A DNA stretch of 64,000 bases from Stercorarius parasiticus. Its lineage: Eukaryota > Chordata > Aves > Charadriiformes > Stercorariidae. Below the pieces are notes generated by a model. That model was not told the origin of the DNA, did no database searches, and saw nothing but the letters and a program-made list of their open reading frames with translations. Below are positions 26,801-38,800 of the stretch, piece by piece. The number at the start of each line of letters is the position of its first letter. Positions within the stretch are counted from its first letter, which is position 1. A program made the translations under genes and the position numbers. The stretch lies in the NCBI GenBank assembly GCA_013396915.1, contig VWZL01002505.1, positions 124,001-188,000 on the forward strand, given 5' to 3'.

Positions 26801-29800
26801 TATTCAGTGACTTTAAGATATACACATATATAGGAACAGGGACTAAATCAGACTTCCTCATCCAAGCTCAGTGCCAGTAACACTAAGAGCCTGCAATGAA
26901 TCACTGCATATTGGGAAGTGCTTTAACCACTACAGTATTGTAGAGAGGCCACGAGCAACTCCTTCTCCTACTCTATTTTAATAGCAGTAGATTAATTGGT
27001 TCAGAAAGGAATAATTTTGCTACCTAACACTAACACAGGCACTTCCTTGAAACCTGGACTTAAATGCTTAGGTTTCCAAGAGGAGTGGCGCTTCAGCACA
27101 CACATTCTGCCCTCTGTGCACCAGCTAGTTGAGCTGGTCCTTGCCCATCCTGCATGCTAGCTGTTCCAAACATGGCACTATGAAAACTCACTCTCTGCTG
27201 CTCTAGCTACGCTCCAAGGCCCATGAGAAGTTCCCATTAACAGAGATCTGCCCACAAGCTTCTCACGGCAGTGCTCTCTGATCCATTCAGTCCAGTTACA
27301 GGTAGCCTCCAGAAGACAAGCAGTAACATCTTCCATGCATTGGATCTGTACCTATGGGCACTTTCTAGACCAATACCATGTATCTTTTGAGTATGTTTTC
27401 CTTCTCTTAATGGTTTATCTCCAGATTTACTTAAAGCAAGGAATCAATTTCCTAGTTGTTTAAATATATTTGAGACACTTCACCACTACAACCAACTTCT
27501 ACCCATCCAAGAGAGGTGGACTTTGATTGTCCATAGAAGTTTCAGTAGCTTTCTGAGTGGACTTTACAGCAGTTTTTACAGCAAAAGTTGTACCTTTGTC
27601 CAGCCAGGGAACTTGACATAGGTGTCCTGAGGCCAGTCTGGAATCCCTCCAGGAATTGAAAGTCTACCAGTGTAAAAAGTAGGTGCTTCATAACTCAGTG
27701 GATTGCCAACAGATCTCTTTGGTAGGTCAAGGTGGCCATTAATGTCACGGTTCACTGCTCCATCTATGTCTAGAGGATAGATTTCCCATTCAACAAGTAT
27801 ATCTTCATCAAGAGTTAAATTTGAAACTAGACCCTAGGAGGAGATAAAAGAACACCAAAACAAAACACTAAAACATAACATACTTAGCTTCATGTTATTG
27901 AAGTTACTTGGCTGCAATTATAAATCTGTCAGGAATAAAAACTGAATCAAAGTACTTGCAACAGCTGCCAATCTGTGTATGAAAAAAACAAGCATCTGGT
28001 CTTCACCAAGTTATAAGCTTTGCTTAAGAATAAAGGGTTTCGTTTATTCTCTGTGAAAGATCTGTTCCTCTTCAGAGTTTTGAGCTTTCACTGATGCCCA
28101 AGGGTTTTTTTTCAAACTTTTTTCCTATAACTGTGAAAATGTCTGTTTTGCTTGATTCCAAAACCTGGGGCTTAAATAAAAAGCAGAAAAAGCATTAAAT
28201 AGCATATGTTTGAGATACCATCAAGAGATCTGGTAACACTGAGTCACTAACCCAAGACATTAACCTGCACAATAGCGGAGAAAGCAGTATTTACTTCCTA
28301 TAAATCTTCTACAGCTAAGATACAGTATCACAAAATCAAGGCACATGCTTTGTGACCTTGATTCAGTGAAATACTTTAAGCTTACAGTCAGCTTCAAGCC
28401 CACGGAGTCCTGTTTCATTTCTATAGAACCATGTGTGCAGCACACCAGGGTACTTGCATGATGAATGCAAAAGCAAGGCAAGCTCATGATTTAAGAGTGA
28501 AAGGAACATTAAGTTACCCCTGCACATGTCCTAATTATGTTATAATAACAGTTTCTGAAGTTGTGTTTCAGTGCAATGCAAGGGGTTGATTTTAAACCAA
28601 TGCTGCTACATCCATATCATTGGTTGAACAGACACTGTATAGAAGCTTTTTTTCAGTGCAACTTAAGTTCTGTTGCAAACACCATATGTCGAACAGGAAC
28701 AAGCAAAACCACATTTTCAATGGCCTAATACTATGTCATGTGTCTGTTCTGATGTCTAATAAGCATGGCACTGACGCCACAAGCCTCATCATCAGTACAA
28801 GCACCAATTGCTTTTCTCTTCCTTTACCTAGGCACCCATTTTACAGAAGAGGAGCTTATTTCTCTTATATCAAACAAATATCTGCACAGAGTTAAGTGGC
28901 AAAACTTTTCCATACAACCTAGACTTTACTGTCTAGCGACCAATTGAAGTAATACAGCATAACTTTAGCCCAAACTTTATAATTTGCCTCCCTAAGCCCA
29001 TCTTTGGGCACTATGAATGCTGTGATTTTTCAAATGAGATGAAGTACTGAGCATTCTTACTTTGGTCTGCATAAGAATGCATATTCAACAGTCCAGATAT
29101 GGATATAAATTTTCCAAGTAAAACAAAGATATAGGTGGCAGTGAGTATGTGGAAAAAAAAAAAAAAAAAGAAAAAACAGAAACCACACTCTTCCTTCCTT
29201 TGTGTCCTTCAACAACAAGACTTAGATCAGCAGGATGTTTTAAAACCAAAACCCTTTTAAGATTCTTTCCCAAAAGCTAGGTGGCTAGCTCAATTTCAAG
29301 CTAAAAAATGTGATTAAAAAAACATCAAAAAAAAAAACCCAGAAAAGCTACCCTATTTGCTTAAAAATGCAAGGCTTCACAAGGTAGGAACCTCTTTCCC
29401 GAAGTTATTTTTGAAAGCACAAAATAGCTAAAACCCAAGGTTAATCCCAGCTTTCAAAATCAACACAAGAACAGCACGAGAGAGGGATTATATGAGAAGA
29501 AGCAATGCATGTTTTACAAAGTTACCCAAGAAAGGCTGCCTCTTCCACACGGAAGGATGCTGCTTTTAGAGGATTATTCTCACAAAGCATGTGTCTACTA
29601 AACTTGCTTTCACTCTTAAATCTTTAACAGGTTGAAACCCTGGTATAAGTGTGAATTTCGGCTAAACCACAGCAACATTAAGCACTTCCCAAATCCAACC
29701 TCTAACCCTCTATTCTGTTACCTTAATTTAGCACTAAGCACATAGGCTTCCTTATCACCTGGCCTGTTATTAAATACATAAATAAATGCAACAAAACCAC

Positions 29801-32800
29801 CATGTAGCTAGCTGTGAGAGAGGAGTGAGAAAAAGTGGGAGAGAAACAGCCCTGCAGACAGCAAGGTCAGTGAAGGAGGGGGAGAAGATGCTCCAGGTGC
29901 TGGAGCAGAGATTCCCCTGCAACCCACTGTCAAGACCACAGTGACACAGGTTGTCGCCCTGCAGCCTATGGAGGTCCATGGTGGAGCAAATACCCACCCT
30001 GCAGCTTGTGGAGAACCCCACACTGGAACAGGTGGATGTGCCCTGAAAAAAGCTGTAGCCTGTGGAGAGCCCATGCTGGAGCACGCTTCTAGCAGGAGCT
30101 GGAGCCAGTGGAGAGGAACCCATGCAGGAGCAGGTTTTCTGGCAGGAGCTGTGACCTTTTGGGGGACCTGTGCTGGAGTAGCCTGTTCCTGAAGGACGGC
30201 ACCCCATGGAAAGGACCCATGTTGCAGTAGTTCTTAAACTGCATCGCATGGGAAGGGCCCATATTGGAGAAGTTCATGAAGGACTATACCCTGTGGGTGG
30301 GCCACCATGCTGAAGCAGGAAAAAATGTGAGGAGGAAGGAGCAGCTGAGATTAAGTGCTATCAACTGCCCACATCCTCCGTTCCCCATCCCCTTGCACCT
30401 CTCAGTGGAAGGAGGTAGAAGAGTCAGGAGTGAAGTTGAGCCTGGGAAGAACGGAGGGGTGGGGGGAAGGTGTTTTTCAGATTTGTTCTTATTTCTCATT
30501 ATCTTACTCTGTTTAACTGGCAATAAATTAAATCAATTTCCCCAAGTCTGACGGTAATTGCTGAGTGACCTCCCTGTCCTTATCTCACCCACAAGCTTTT
30601 CATTGTATTTTCTCCCCATCCTGTTCATGAAGGAGGAGTGATAGAGTGGCTTGGTGAGCACCTGGTAGCCAGCCAAGGTCAACCCACCACAGCCACTCAT
30701 GCAGGTAGGTGGCAGTCCCAAAGTGTAGCATGGGCCCAGAAGCATTCAGAAGCTTTCTGATAATTATCTTTAACACCTGATCAGTCCATATCTGAACTGG
30801 CAATTTTGCATGGTAAGGTGCTCGTGAGACAGCCTTTTCTAGCCACACTGCAAATATTGCAAGGGTACGCTGCTGACAAGTGAAATGGGACATGGGAAGA
30901 GATACAAAAGTGTGTATATATACACACACACACACACATACATACACACACACGCAAATACAACCCCAGGATTCACAAGCCTTGAAATACAACCAAGACC
31001 TAAACTGATTTCCAATGCATTTTTGGAGTTTATCCAAACAGCTATGCATATTTTCAACTGCTAGCTACAGGCTCATCTCAACCTGAAAGTTTTGTGGGCG
31101 ACACTTTGGCTGACAACATAAGTGAACCAATCTAAAAAAAAGAATTAAAAGATGTCTGTCAGTTTTTAATTACACTTTGATTTCGGTGACTGGAAAAACT
31201 CAAATAAAAACTACTGAGTAGTTATTATATTTCGAGGTAAAGTTACAGCTGTGTGATCCTGATCCTTTTGCTCCTTCTAATCCACTACATTTCAACCTGT
31301 GGAAAAGCCACCATAATCCAGTAACTCAATTGATTTTACTTACCTTAAAGTCATTATTGTATCTACCAAAGTTGACTCGGCCCATGTTCTCTACTAAGAT
31401 GTCCAGATTTGCTCCAGCCTTCCCAGTTATATTTACTGTAAGTGATTTGCCCCTTTCAAGGACACCTTGAGGAACCTATATGAATTACACCAAGAGAAAG
31501 AAAATAATAACCATTGAAAACCAACAAAATCCTGCTATTTGTCTCTTCAACTTGCATGAAGAAAAGAAAGGGGACAAAGGAAACAAACAAAAAGAGTAAA
31601 AAAAAATACGTTTTCCTTTCCCCCTCTTGCATGGGAGCACACACACGCAGTGCTGCTATGTCAATATTCACATGTCAAAACATTAACTGGATGTACTATT
31701 AGGCAGCATTTGTCTAACTGACACCAACTCTTTCCTTAGCTGGATTCAACTAACTCAATCAACTGTTAGAACTCTTAGAACTGTTAGTGTTTTTGATGCA
31801 CCCGATTCACAAAAAGCAAGCTCCCAAATTTAGTCTAGTGACTGTAAAGATTTTTGCAATATCAGTGATTAAAAAGGGCTTAATCTTCCAATTAAGCTCA
31901 CATCAATATTTAATCTTTATTTCTTGCCATTGCCACAAAATAAGGAAAGAAGACTTTGACCTGGACACCAAGATGATGACAGTCAGCACAGGTCAAAGTA
32001 TAATTAAAGAATAGGCTACAAAAGTCCGTAAATTGATATTAATTCTCATTAAGCAGGAACGAAACCCTGCTTAAGGGAAGGAAAGATAAACTTCACATCC
32101 TGTACACTACACTACTATTTTTTTTTTTATTTTTTTTTTTTNNNNNNNNNNNNNNNNNNNNNNNNNNNNNNNNNNNNNNNNNNNNNNNNNNNNNNNNNNN
32201 NNNNNNNNNNNNNNNNNNNNNNNNNNNNNNNNNNNNNNNNNNNNNNNNNNNNNNNNNNNNNNNNNNNNNNNNNNNNNNNNNNNNNNNNNNNNNNNNNNNN
32301 NNNNNNNNNNNNNNNNNNNNNNNNNNNNNNNNNNNNNNNNNNNNNNNNNNNNNNNNNNNNNNNNNNNNNNNNNNNNNNNNNNGGGAAGAACGGAGGGGTG
32401 GGGGGAAGGTGTTTTTCAGATTTGTTCTTATTTCTCATTATCTTACTCTGTTTAACTGGCAATAAATTAAATCAATTTCCCCAAGTCTGACGGTAATTGC
32501 TGAGTGACCTCCCTGTCCTTATCTCACCCACAAGCTTTTCATTGTATTTTCTCCCCATCCTGTTCATGAAGGAGGAGTGATAGAGTGGCTTGGTGAGCAC
32601 CTGGTAGCCAGCCAAGGTCAACCCACCACAGCCACTCATGCAGGTAGGTGGCAGTCCCAAAGTGTAGCATGGGCCCAGAAGCATTCAGAAGCTTTCTGAT
32701 AATTATCTTTAACACCTGATCAGTCCATATCTGAACTGGCAATTTTGCATGGTAAGGTGCTCGTGAGACAGCCTTTTCTAGCCACACTGCAAATATTGCA

Positions 32801-35800
32801 AGGGTACGCTGCTGACAAGTGAAATGGGACATGGGAAGAGATACAAAAGTGTGTATATATACACACACACACACACATACATACACACACACGCAAATAC
32901 AACCCCAGGATTCACAAGCCTTGAAATACAACCAAGACCTAAACTGATTTCCAATGCATTTTTGGAGTTTATCCAAACAGCTATGCATATTTTCAACTGC
33001 TAGCTACAGGCTCATCTCAACCTGAAAGTTTTGTGGGCGACACTTTGGCTGACAACATAAGTGAACCAATCTAAAAAAAAGAATTAAAAGATGTCTGTCA
33101 GTTTTTAATTACACTTTGATTTCGGTGACTGGAAAAACTCAAATAAAAACTACTGAGTAGTTATTATATTTCGAGGTAAAGTTACAGCTGTGTGATCCTG
33201 ATCCTTTTGCTCCTTCTAATCCACTACATTTCAACCTGTGGAAAAGCCACCATAATCCAGTAACTCAATTGATTTTACTTACCTTAAAGTCATTATTGTA
33301 TCTACCAAAGTTGACTCGGCCCATGTTCTCTACTAAGATGTCCAGATTTGCTCCAGCCTTCCCAGTTATATTTACTGTAAGTGATTTGCCCCTTTCAAGG
33401 ACACCTTGAGGAACCTATATGAATTACACCAAGAGAAAGAAAATAATAACCATTGAAAACCAACAAAATCCTGCTATTTGTCTCTTCAACTTGCATGAAG
33501 AAAAGAAAGGGGACAAAGGAAACAAACAAAAAGAGTAAAAAAAAATACGTTTTCCTTTCCCCCTCTTGCATGGGAGCACACACACGCAGTGCTGCTATGT
33601 CAATATTCACATGTCAAAACATTAACTGGATGTACTATTAGGCAGCATTTGTCTAACTGACACCAACTCTTTCCTTAGCTGGATTCAACTAACTCAATCA
33701 ACTGTTAGAACTCTTAGAACTGTTAGTGTTTTTGATGCACCCGATTCACAAAAAGCAAGCTCCCAAATTTAGTCTAGTGACTGTAAAGATTTTTGCAATA
33801 TCAGTGATTAAAAAGGGCTTAATCTTCCAATTAAGCTCACATCAATATTTAATCTTTATTTCTTGCCATTGCCACAAAATAAGGAAAGAAGACTTTGACC
33901 TGGACACCAAGATGATGACAGTCAGCACAGGTCAAAGTATAATTAAAGAATAGGCTACAAAAGTCCGTAAATTGATATTAATTCTCATTAAGCAGGAACG
34001 AAACCCTGCTTAAGGGAAGGAAAGATAAACTTCACATCCTGTACACTACACTACTATTTTTTTTTTTATTTTTTTTTTTTTAAAAGCTTGTGGTCAGAAG
34101 CCAGTTTCATAAGGTAAGACATAGGCTCAGGCTTCCAATTCCCCCCCCCTCAAAGGAAAAAAAAAAAAGAGAAGAATAAAATAAAATAAAAATTTAAAAA
34201 AAAAATAATCTATGGAAACATTGTAGAAAGCCACCAAGCATATAAATATCATTAATGTATTTCATGAACCTGTAAGTAAAGCCTTCCTCTAGGCTTTGGT
34301 TGTTTTGGCGTGTTTTTCTTTTCACTGAAGTCATGAATCTGTATTAACATTCAAATATCTCAAAAATGGAAACAATCACATTTTCCTTAGAAATAATAAA
34401 TAGTCATATTTTCTGAAATATGAACATTTAGAATGAATCAACTGTACACTTCCTTACTTCCTTCATCTGATCAAGTAAGTTTATCTAAAAAAGCTGTTCG
34501 GTAAGTTGGAGAAAGGAGAAAAAAAAAAGTAGACTCTATCCATGACTTTTGTGAAGGCCACTCACAGCAGAAATGAATACCAGCAAACAATGTTTACCCC
34601 ATCCACAGAGACATAGGCACGATCATGGACTCCGTTTGAAATTGAAGACAGTTGTGTTGGCTCCGTACAGTTTTTTGGAAGCGTAGTTCTGTACAGTACA
34701 AACCCGAAATACTAAGAGAAGAAAAGAAAGGACAAAAACCCAAACAGATTAATGAACCAAGTAATTTCCAATGGCTTCAGTTCAGGTCATGAATTAGAAA
34801 TATCCCACATTCCTGCCTACGCACTCAGATTAAAATGTTAACTTCCATTCCCTTCAGATAGCATCTATCATAGATACCAGCTTCAGATTACAATTCACTT
34901 TGACCTTTAAGTAATGGTTGTAAATTCCACAGAGTTTCCATTTTTAAAATGTTTCATCAGAATATTTATGTAACTTTAAAAGATAAGGGTCTTAGCTATA
35001 AAGGTACTTCCTCAATAAAAACAAAGCTGTTGATGACCGACAGTATTATATCTTCATTAAAATCAATGAGAAGATAGCTGGAAAATCCCTTCATCACTGA
35101 GTTTTCATAACAAACTCGAAAGTGCACTTGTCACCCAGTGCCCATAAATTGACACGTTCATCAAGTTGATATTATGTATTTTAAGAACTACCTGATTTAC
35201 ATCAGGAACATTTCCGAATATTTTTCACTAAGTTCTCAATCAGGAAAGAAAAAAAAAAAGTCACAGTCATCGGATTTGCTCTCATCACAAAGTGAAACAA
35301 ATTAAAAACCAGTCAAAAAAACGCATCGTCTCATTCACTCAGTAGCCATAAAACCATTTATCTTCAAGATTTGGATTAGAACATAACTGTGGCGGGAAGA
35401 AGTGAGAGTAAACCATTTCCATTCTGCTATAATTATTATATTTGCATTACATTTGCAACAAGGTGCCCAGAAAAGGGGGGAAAGAAAAAAAAATTAAAAA
35501 TATGCTAGGAAGCTCTGCTGGCTGCCCTGTTCTCTCAGGAGTTTTCCTGAGCAGACTAATAAGGGTGGGAAGGCCAGAGGACAAAAGAGAAAAGCCCACT
35601 AGAAATTACATCCAGCCACAATGTATTATCACCTCCGTATTCGTGGCTTGGAAAGGAAAAATCTGAGCTTTGACCCCTACTTGACTAATGCCATATCCCA
35701 AGCATCTGCTGAACAGCTCCCTCCTCTTCTTCCTCCCCCAGCTACCACCACCATCACATTCTCTCCAGGTAGTTTATTTTAGCTGCCCGAAATTAGCACC

Positions 35801-38800
35801 CATACTCCAGTCTCTGTGAAACTTGGCACAGAATTGATCAAGGAGTCATGTAACCTTAATGGAAAGACAGAGTCCCTCAGCAGGAAGGGAAAGATCTTTG
35901 GCACTGAGGTAAGATATGGAAAGTCACTAAAACTGACAGAGAAACTGATGCAGAAACTGACGGAGAGGGACCATAAAAGACAGTGGGAGTCAGCAGAAGC
36001 CATAGGAAAATACAGAGACAGGTATTTTTCCTATCTCAACCAGTGGGGTGAATGACCTCGACAGTGGGTTGCAACAGCTCCAAGAGGTTGCTCACAAAGG
36101 TTTCTCTCACCACATTCTCTTGCCTCACTATACATGTGGTAAAAGAAAAGGACTACAAATACGTAGGAGGCCCACAGAAATGTCAAATGGACTGCATTCC
36201 CCAATCTCCAGGCCCCCTGACTTGTATGTGAAAGCAGTGTCACTCTGGTAGCAGGTGGGGGGAGGCAAAGAAAAAACAGGATAAGGAAAATAATTAGTGA
36301 AAAAAAAGGTGGATAAAAAAAGTCTCTTAAGAACCTGCAAAATCAATACTTCAGAGGGGAGAGAGATAAAGGTGAAAGCCCAGACAGCATATATACCTAC
36401 ATTCATGGAAAGAGGAAAACCTTGGGTGCAAAACAGGAGCACTGTACAATATGGAAAGGTCTCCAATGCAAAAATCCTAAATACCTTTATAATACTGTAA
36501 CTTTTTTGCTGAGATAAGGTGTAAGACACTGGACATAAGAGTGATACTACAGAGGGTTGTTAAATTAAACTTTACAAAATTACTGCAAAGCGCTACCAAA
36601 GGAATACTCACCTGCTTTAGCTGAACAAAGGTTAATGGGTAAGTGCTTTTCACTGGTCCCTCATGCGACAGCATGTCAAGAACCTCCACCACAGTGCCCA
36701 CCTGCAGCATAGAAAAAGCAGATATATGAAGGTGAGTAAATTTCAATCCGAATATAACAGCTCGCCGGCTGCTATATCTGTCCAGAAAGCAAAGGAATCT
36801 TAAGCCCTTACATCACCCTTACAGACACATCAATAGTATAATACAGTACAGAGAACTGATGAACCCTAAAAGAGACATGCTACACGTGGAGCAATGTTTT
36901 AAAAATCCAGATGTCCTAAATTTGTTACCCATTCATAAAAAAAGTGACCCTTTACTATTCAATGAGAAATAACCCATGAGTTTCTCACAAAAGTTCTATA
37001 AACAAACACAACTACTCTGGTCAGTTAATAAAAAACAACTATATTATCTAAATTTTGCTCGATTATACTTAAAAATCAATCTAGAGAAAATGCCACTGAT
37101 TTCCAGTGAGTTACTCTGGAATCCTCCGAGATAAGTAGGGATACAACTTGGTTCCATCAAGAGTTATCCAAGATGAATTTACCTTATTTAATCTTAAATG
37201 ATATTAGAAACCCCAAGGCTCTAATTTAGTGTCACACAAGTACCTAGACTGATTTTAGTGAGACTGGGAGCAAGGTTTAGGCTAGTCACATGCATAAGTA
37301 CCTTAATGGATATGGACTTAGATGTGCACAATTAAATTGCCTTTTGTTGCCATCTGCAATTTCCTTTTGTGATCATAGAGTTTTCTACTCATCTACAGTT
37401 CTCCCTCAAAGTCTATGTCCTGGTTTGAGGTAAAACAGAACCAACTTTCTGATTTGTAATTTTACTTTTTAGCTGGGCCTCTTCTAACTGACTGAAGTCT
37501 TAAATTAACAGCATGTTGTTCAGAAACTGTTCGCTCTCAGAGTGATAAGGCCTGATTGTACCAAGGAATGGTATGCACAGAGGCTCTTGCTTATACTTAT
37601 TGCTATAACAACCAAGGTCAGCTAACTTCACTTTTTGCCCGTTAGAGGGTCAGAAGCGGAGAATCATAGAGGAGTCCCACCTGCAGGGAGNTAAAGTAGT
37701 TTAGTTCTTTTTCTAAACTCGTAAATCTCCTTATCTCTTCCTCTCCTCTCTGAGGAGAGAGGGGTGGGGAGGGCCATCTGTCGTTACGATTGGCCAATAC
37801 GGCCAAAACCACGACAGTCTACTATCAATTTTGTGTTAGTCAAGATGCACACAACATGCCTAGTGTCTTACAAGCTCAAAGAATCAACTGCATTCATATT
37901 TTTCATGCAAGACATCAGTCTGTTTCACCAGAAGTAATGTCACCGTTCAGCAGTAATTATACATCAGACATTCAAAATATTTCTCAAATGCAGATTTACT
38001 TTCAAATGCTTGAGTAAAAAAAGAAAGGTAAAAAAAATAAAAGCATTTAAAATCATGTAAGACTATACTATAATAGTATCCACAGCAATACAAACTTTTG
38101 GGGCTACTTCAGTAACAGAATTATTGTACTTTTGCAAAGCATACGTGAAATTCAGTAGTGCTGAAATATTAAATTATATATTAAAATGTACATCACTGTG
38201 CAAAATCCTGTATGTGACAAGTCAGCATGAATCATCTACGTACACGCAATGATTTCTTCAGTATACTACTGGGTTTAGCTGGGATAGAGTTATATTTCTC
38301 CATAGTAGCTTTATAGGGCTATGTCTTGGATTTGTGCTGAAAACAACGTTGATAACACAGGGATGTTTTCGTTACTGCCGAGCCACGCTTAGACAGCAAC
38401 AAGGTCTTTTCTGCTTCTCTCTCTGCCTCACCAGAAAGTAGGCTGGGGGTTCACAAGAAGTTGGGAGGGGACACAGCCAGGACAGCTGACCCCAGCTGAC
38501 CAAAGGGATATCCCACACCATATGAAGTCATGCTCAGCATATAAAGCTGGGGGAAGAAGGAGGGAGGGGAGACAACACACGTTCGCAGTGATGGCGTTTG
38601 TCTTGCCAAGTAACCATCACACATGATGGAGCCCTGCTGTCCTGTGGATGGCTAAACACCTGCCCGCTGATAGTTAGTAGTGAATGAACTCCTTATTTTG
38701 CTTTACTTGTGTGCTCAGTTTTTGCTTTACCTATCAAACTGTCCTTATCTCAACCCATTTTCGCATTTCTACCTTTGTGATTTCTCTCCCCCATCCCACT

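Larger units (their letters stand above)
27834..31343 (-). other. GLB1: GLB1 intron 14
   Basis: Intron between exon 15 and the first exon 14 copy, 3510 bp, GT/AG borders. It contains the ERVL-like LTR at 29805-30691 and a CA-rich microsatellite at 30911-30955. The part from 27834 to 29800 is AT-rich unique sequence with an A-tract at 29153-29176. Confidence 0.85.
30444..32141. repeat. Copy 1 of a 1698-bp duplicated block (probable assembly artefact)
   Basis: This block matches 32383-34080 at a constant offset of 1939 bases, from gggaagaacgg to the poly(T) run that meets the N gap. I saw no mismatch in the stretches compared, including the TA/CA microsatellite. It carries the end of the ERVL-like LTR, the microsatellite and GLB1 exon 14. 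Confidence 0.93.
32383..34080. repeat. Copy 2 of the 1698-bp duplicated block
   Basis: It matches 30444-32141 base for base where compared. Unlike copy 1 it continues past the poly(T) run into unique sequence toward GLB1 exon 13. Its LTR part (32383-32630) starts abruptly at the gap with no LTR beginning, as expected for a contig end. Confidence 0.93.

Noticed and set aside
29941..30192. Repetitive plus-strand frame in intron 14
   Set aside because: It is the translated LTR minisatellite, not a protein.
30600..31049. 149-codon minus-strand frame with a CVCVYVCVC run, and its second copy near 32.5 kb
   Set aside because: It translates the LTR end and the TA/CA microsatellite; the second copy is the assembly duplication.
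32127..32462. Open frame running through the N gap
   Set aside because: It consists mostly of unknown residues across the 241-N gap.
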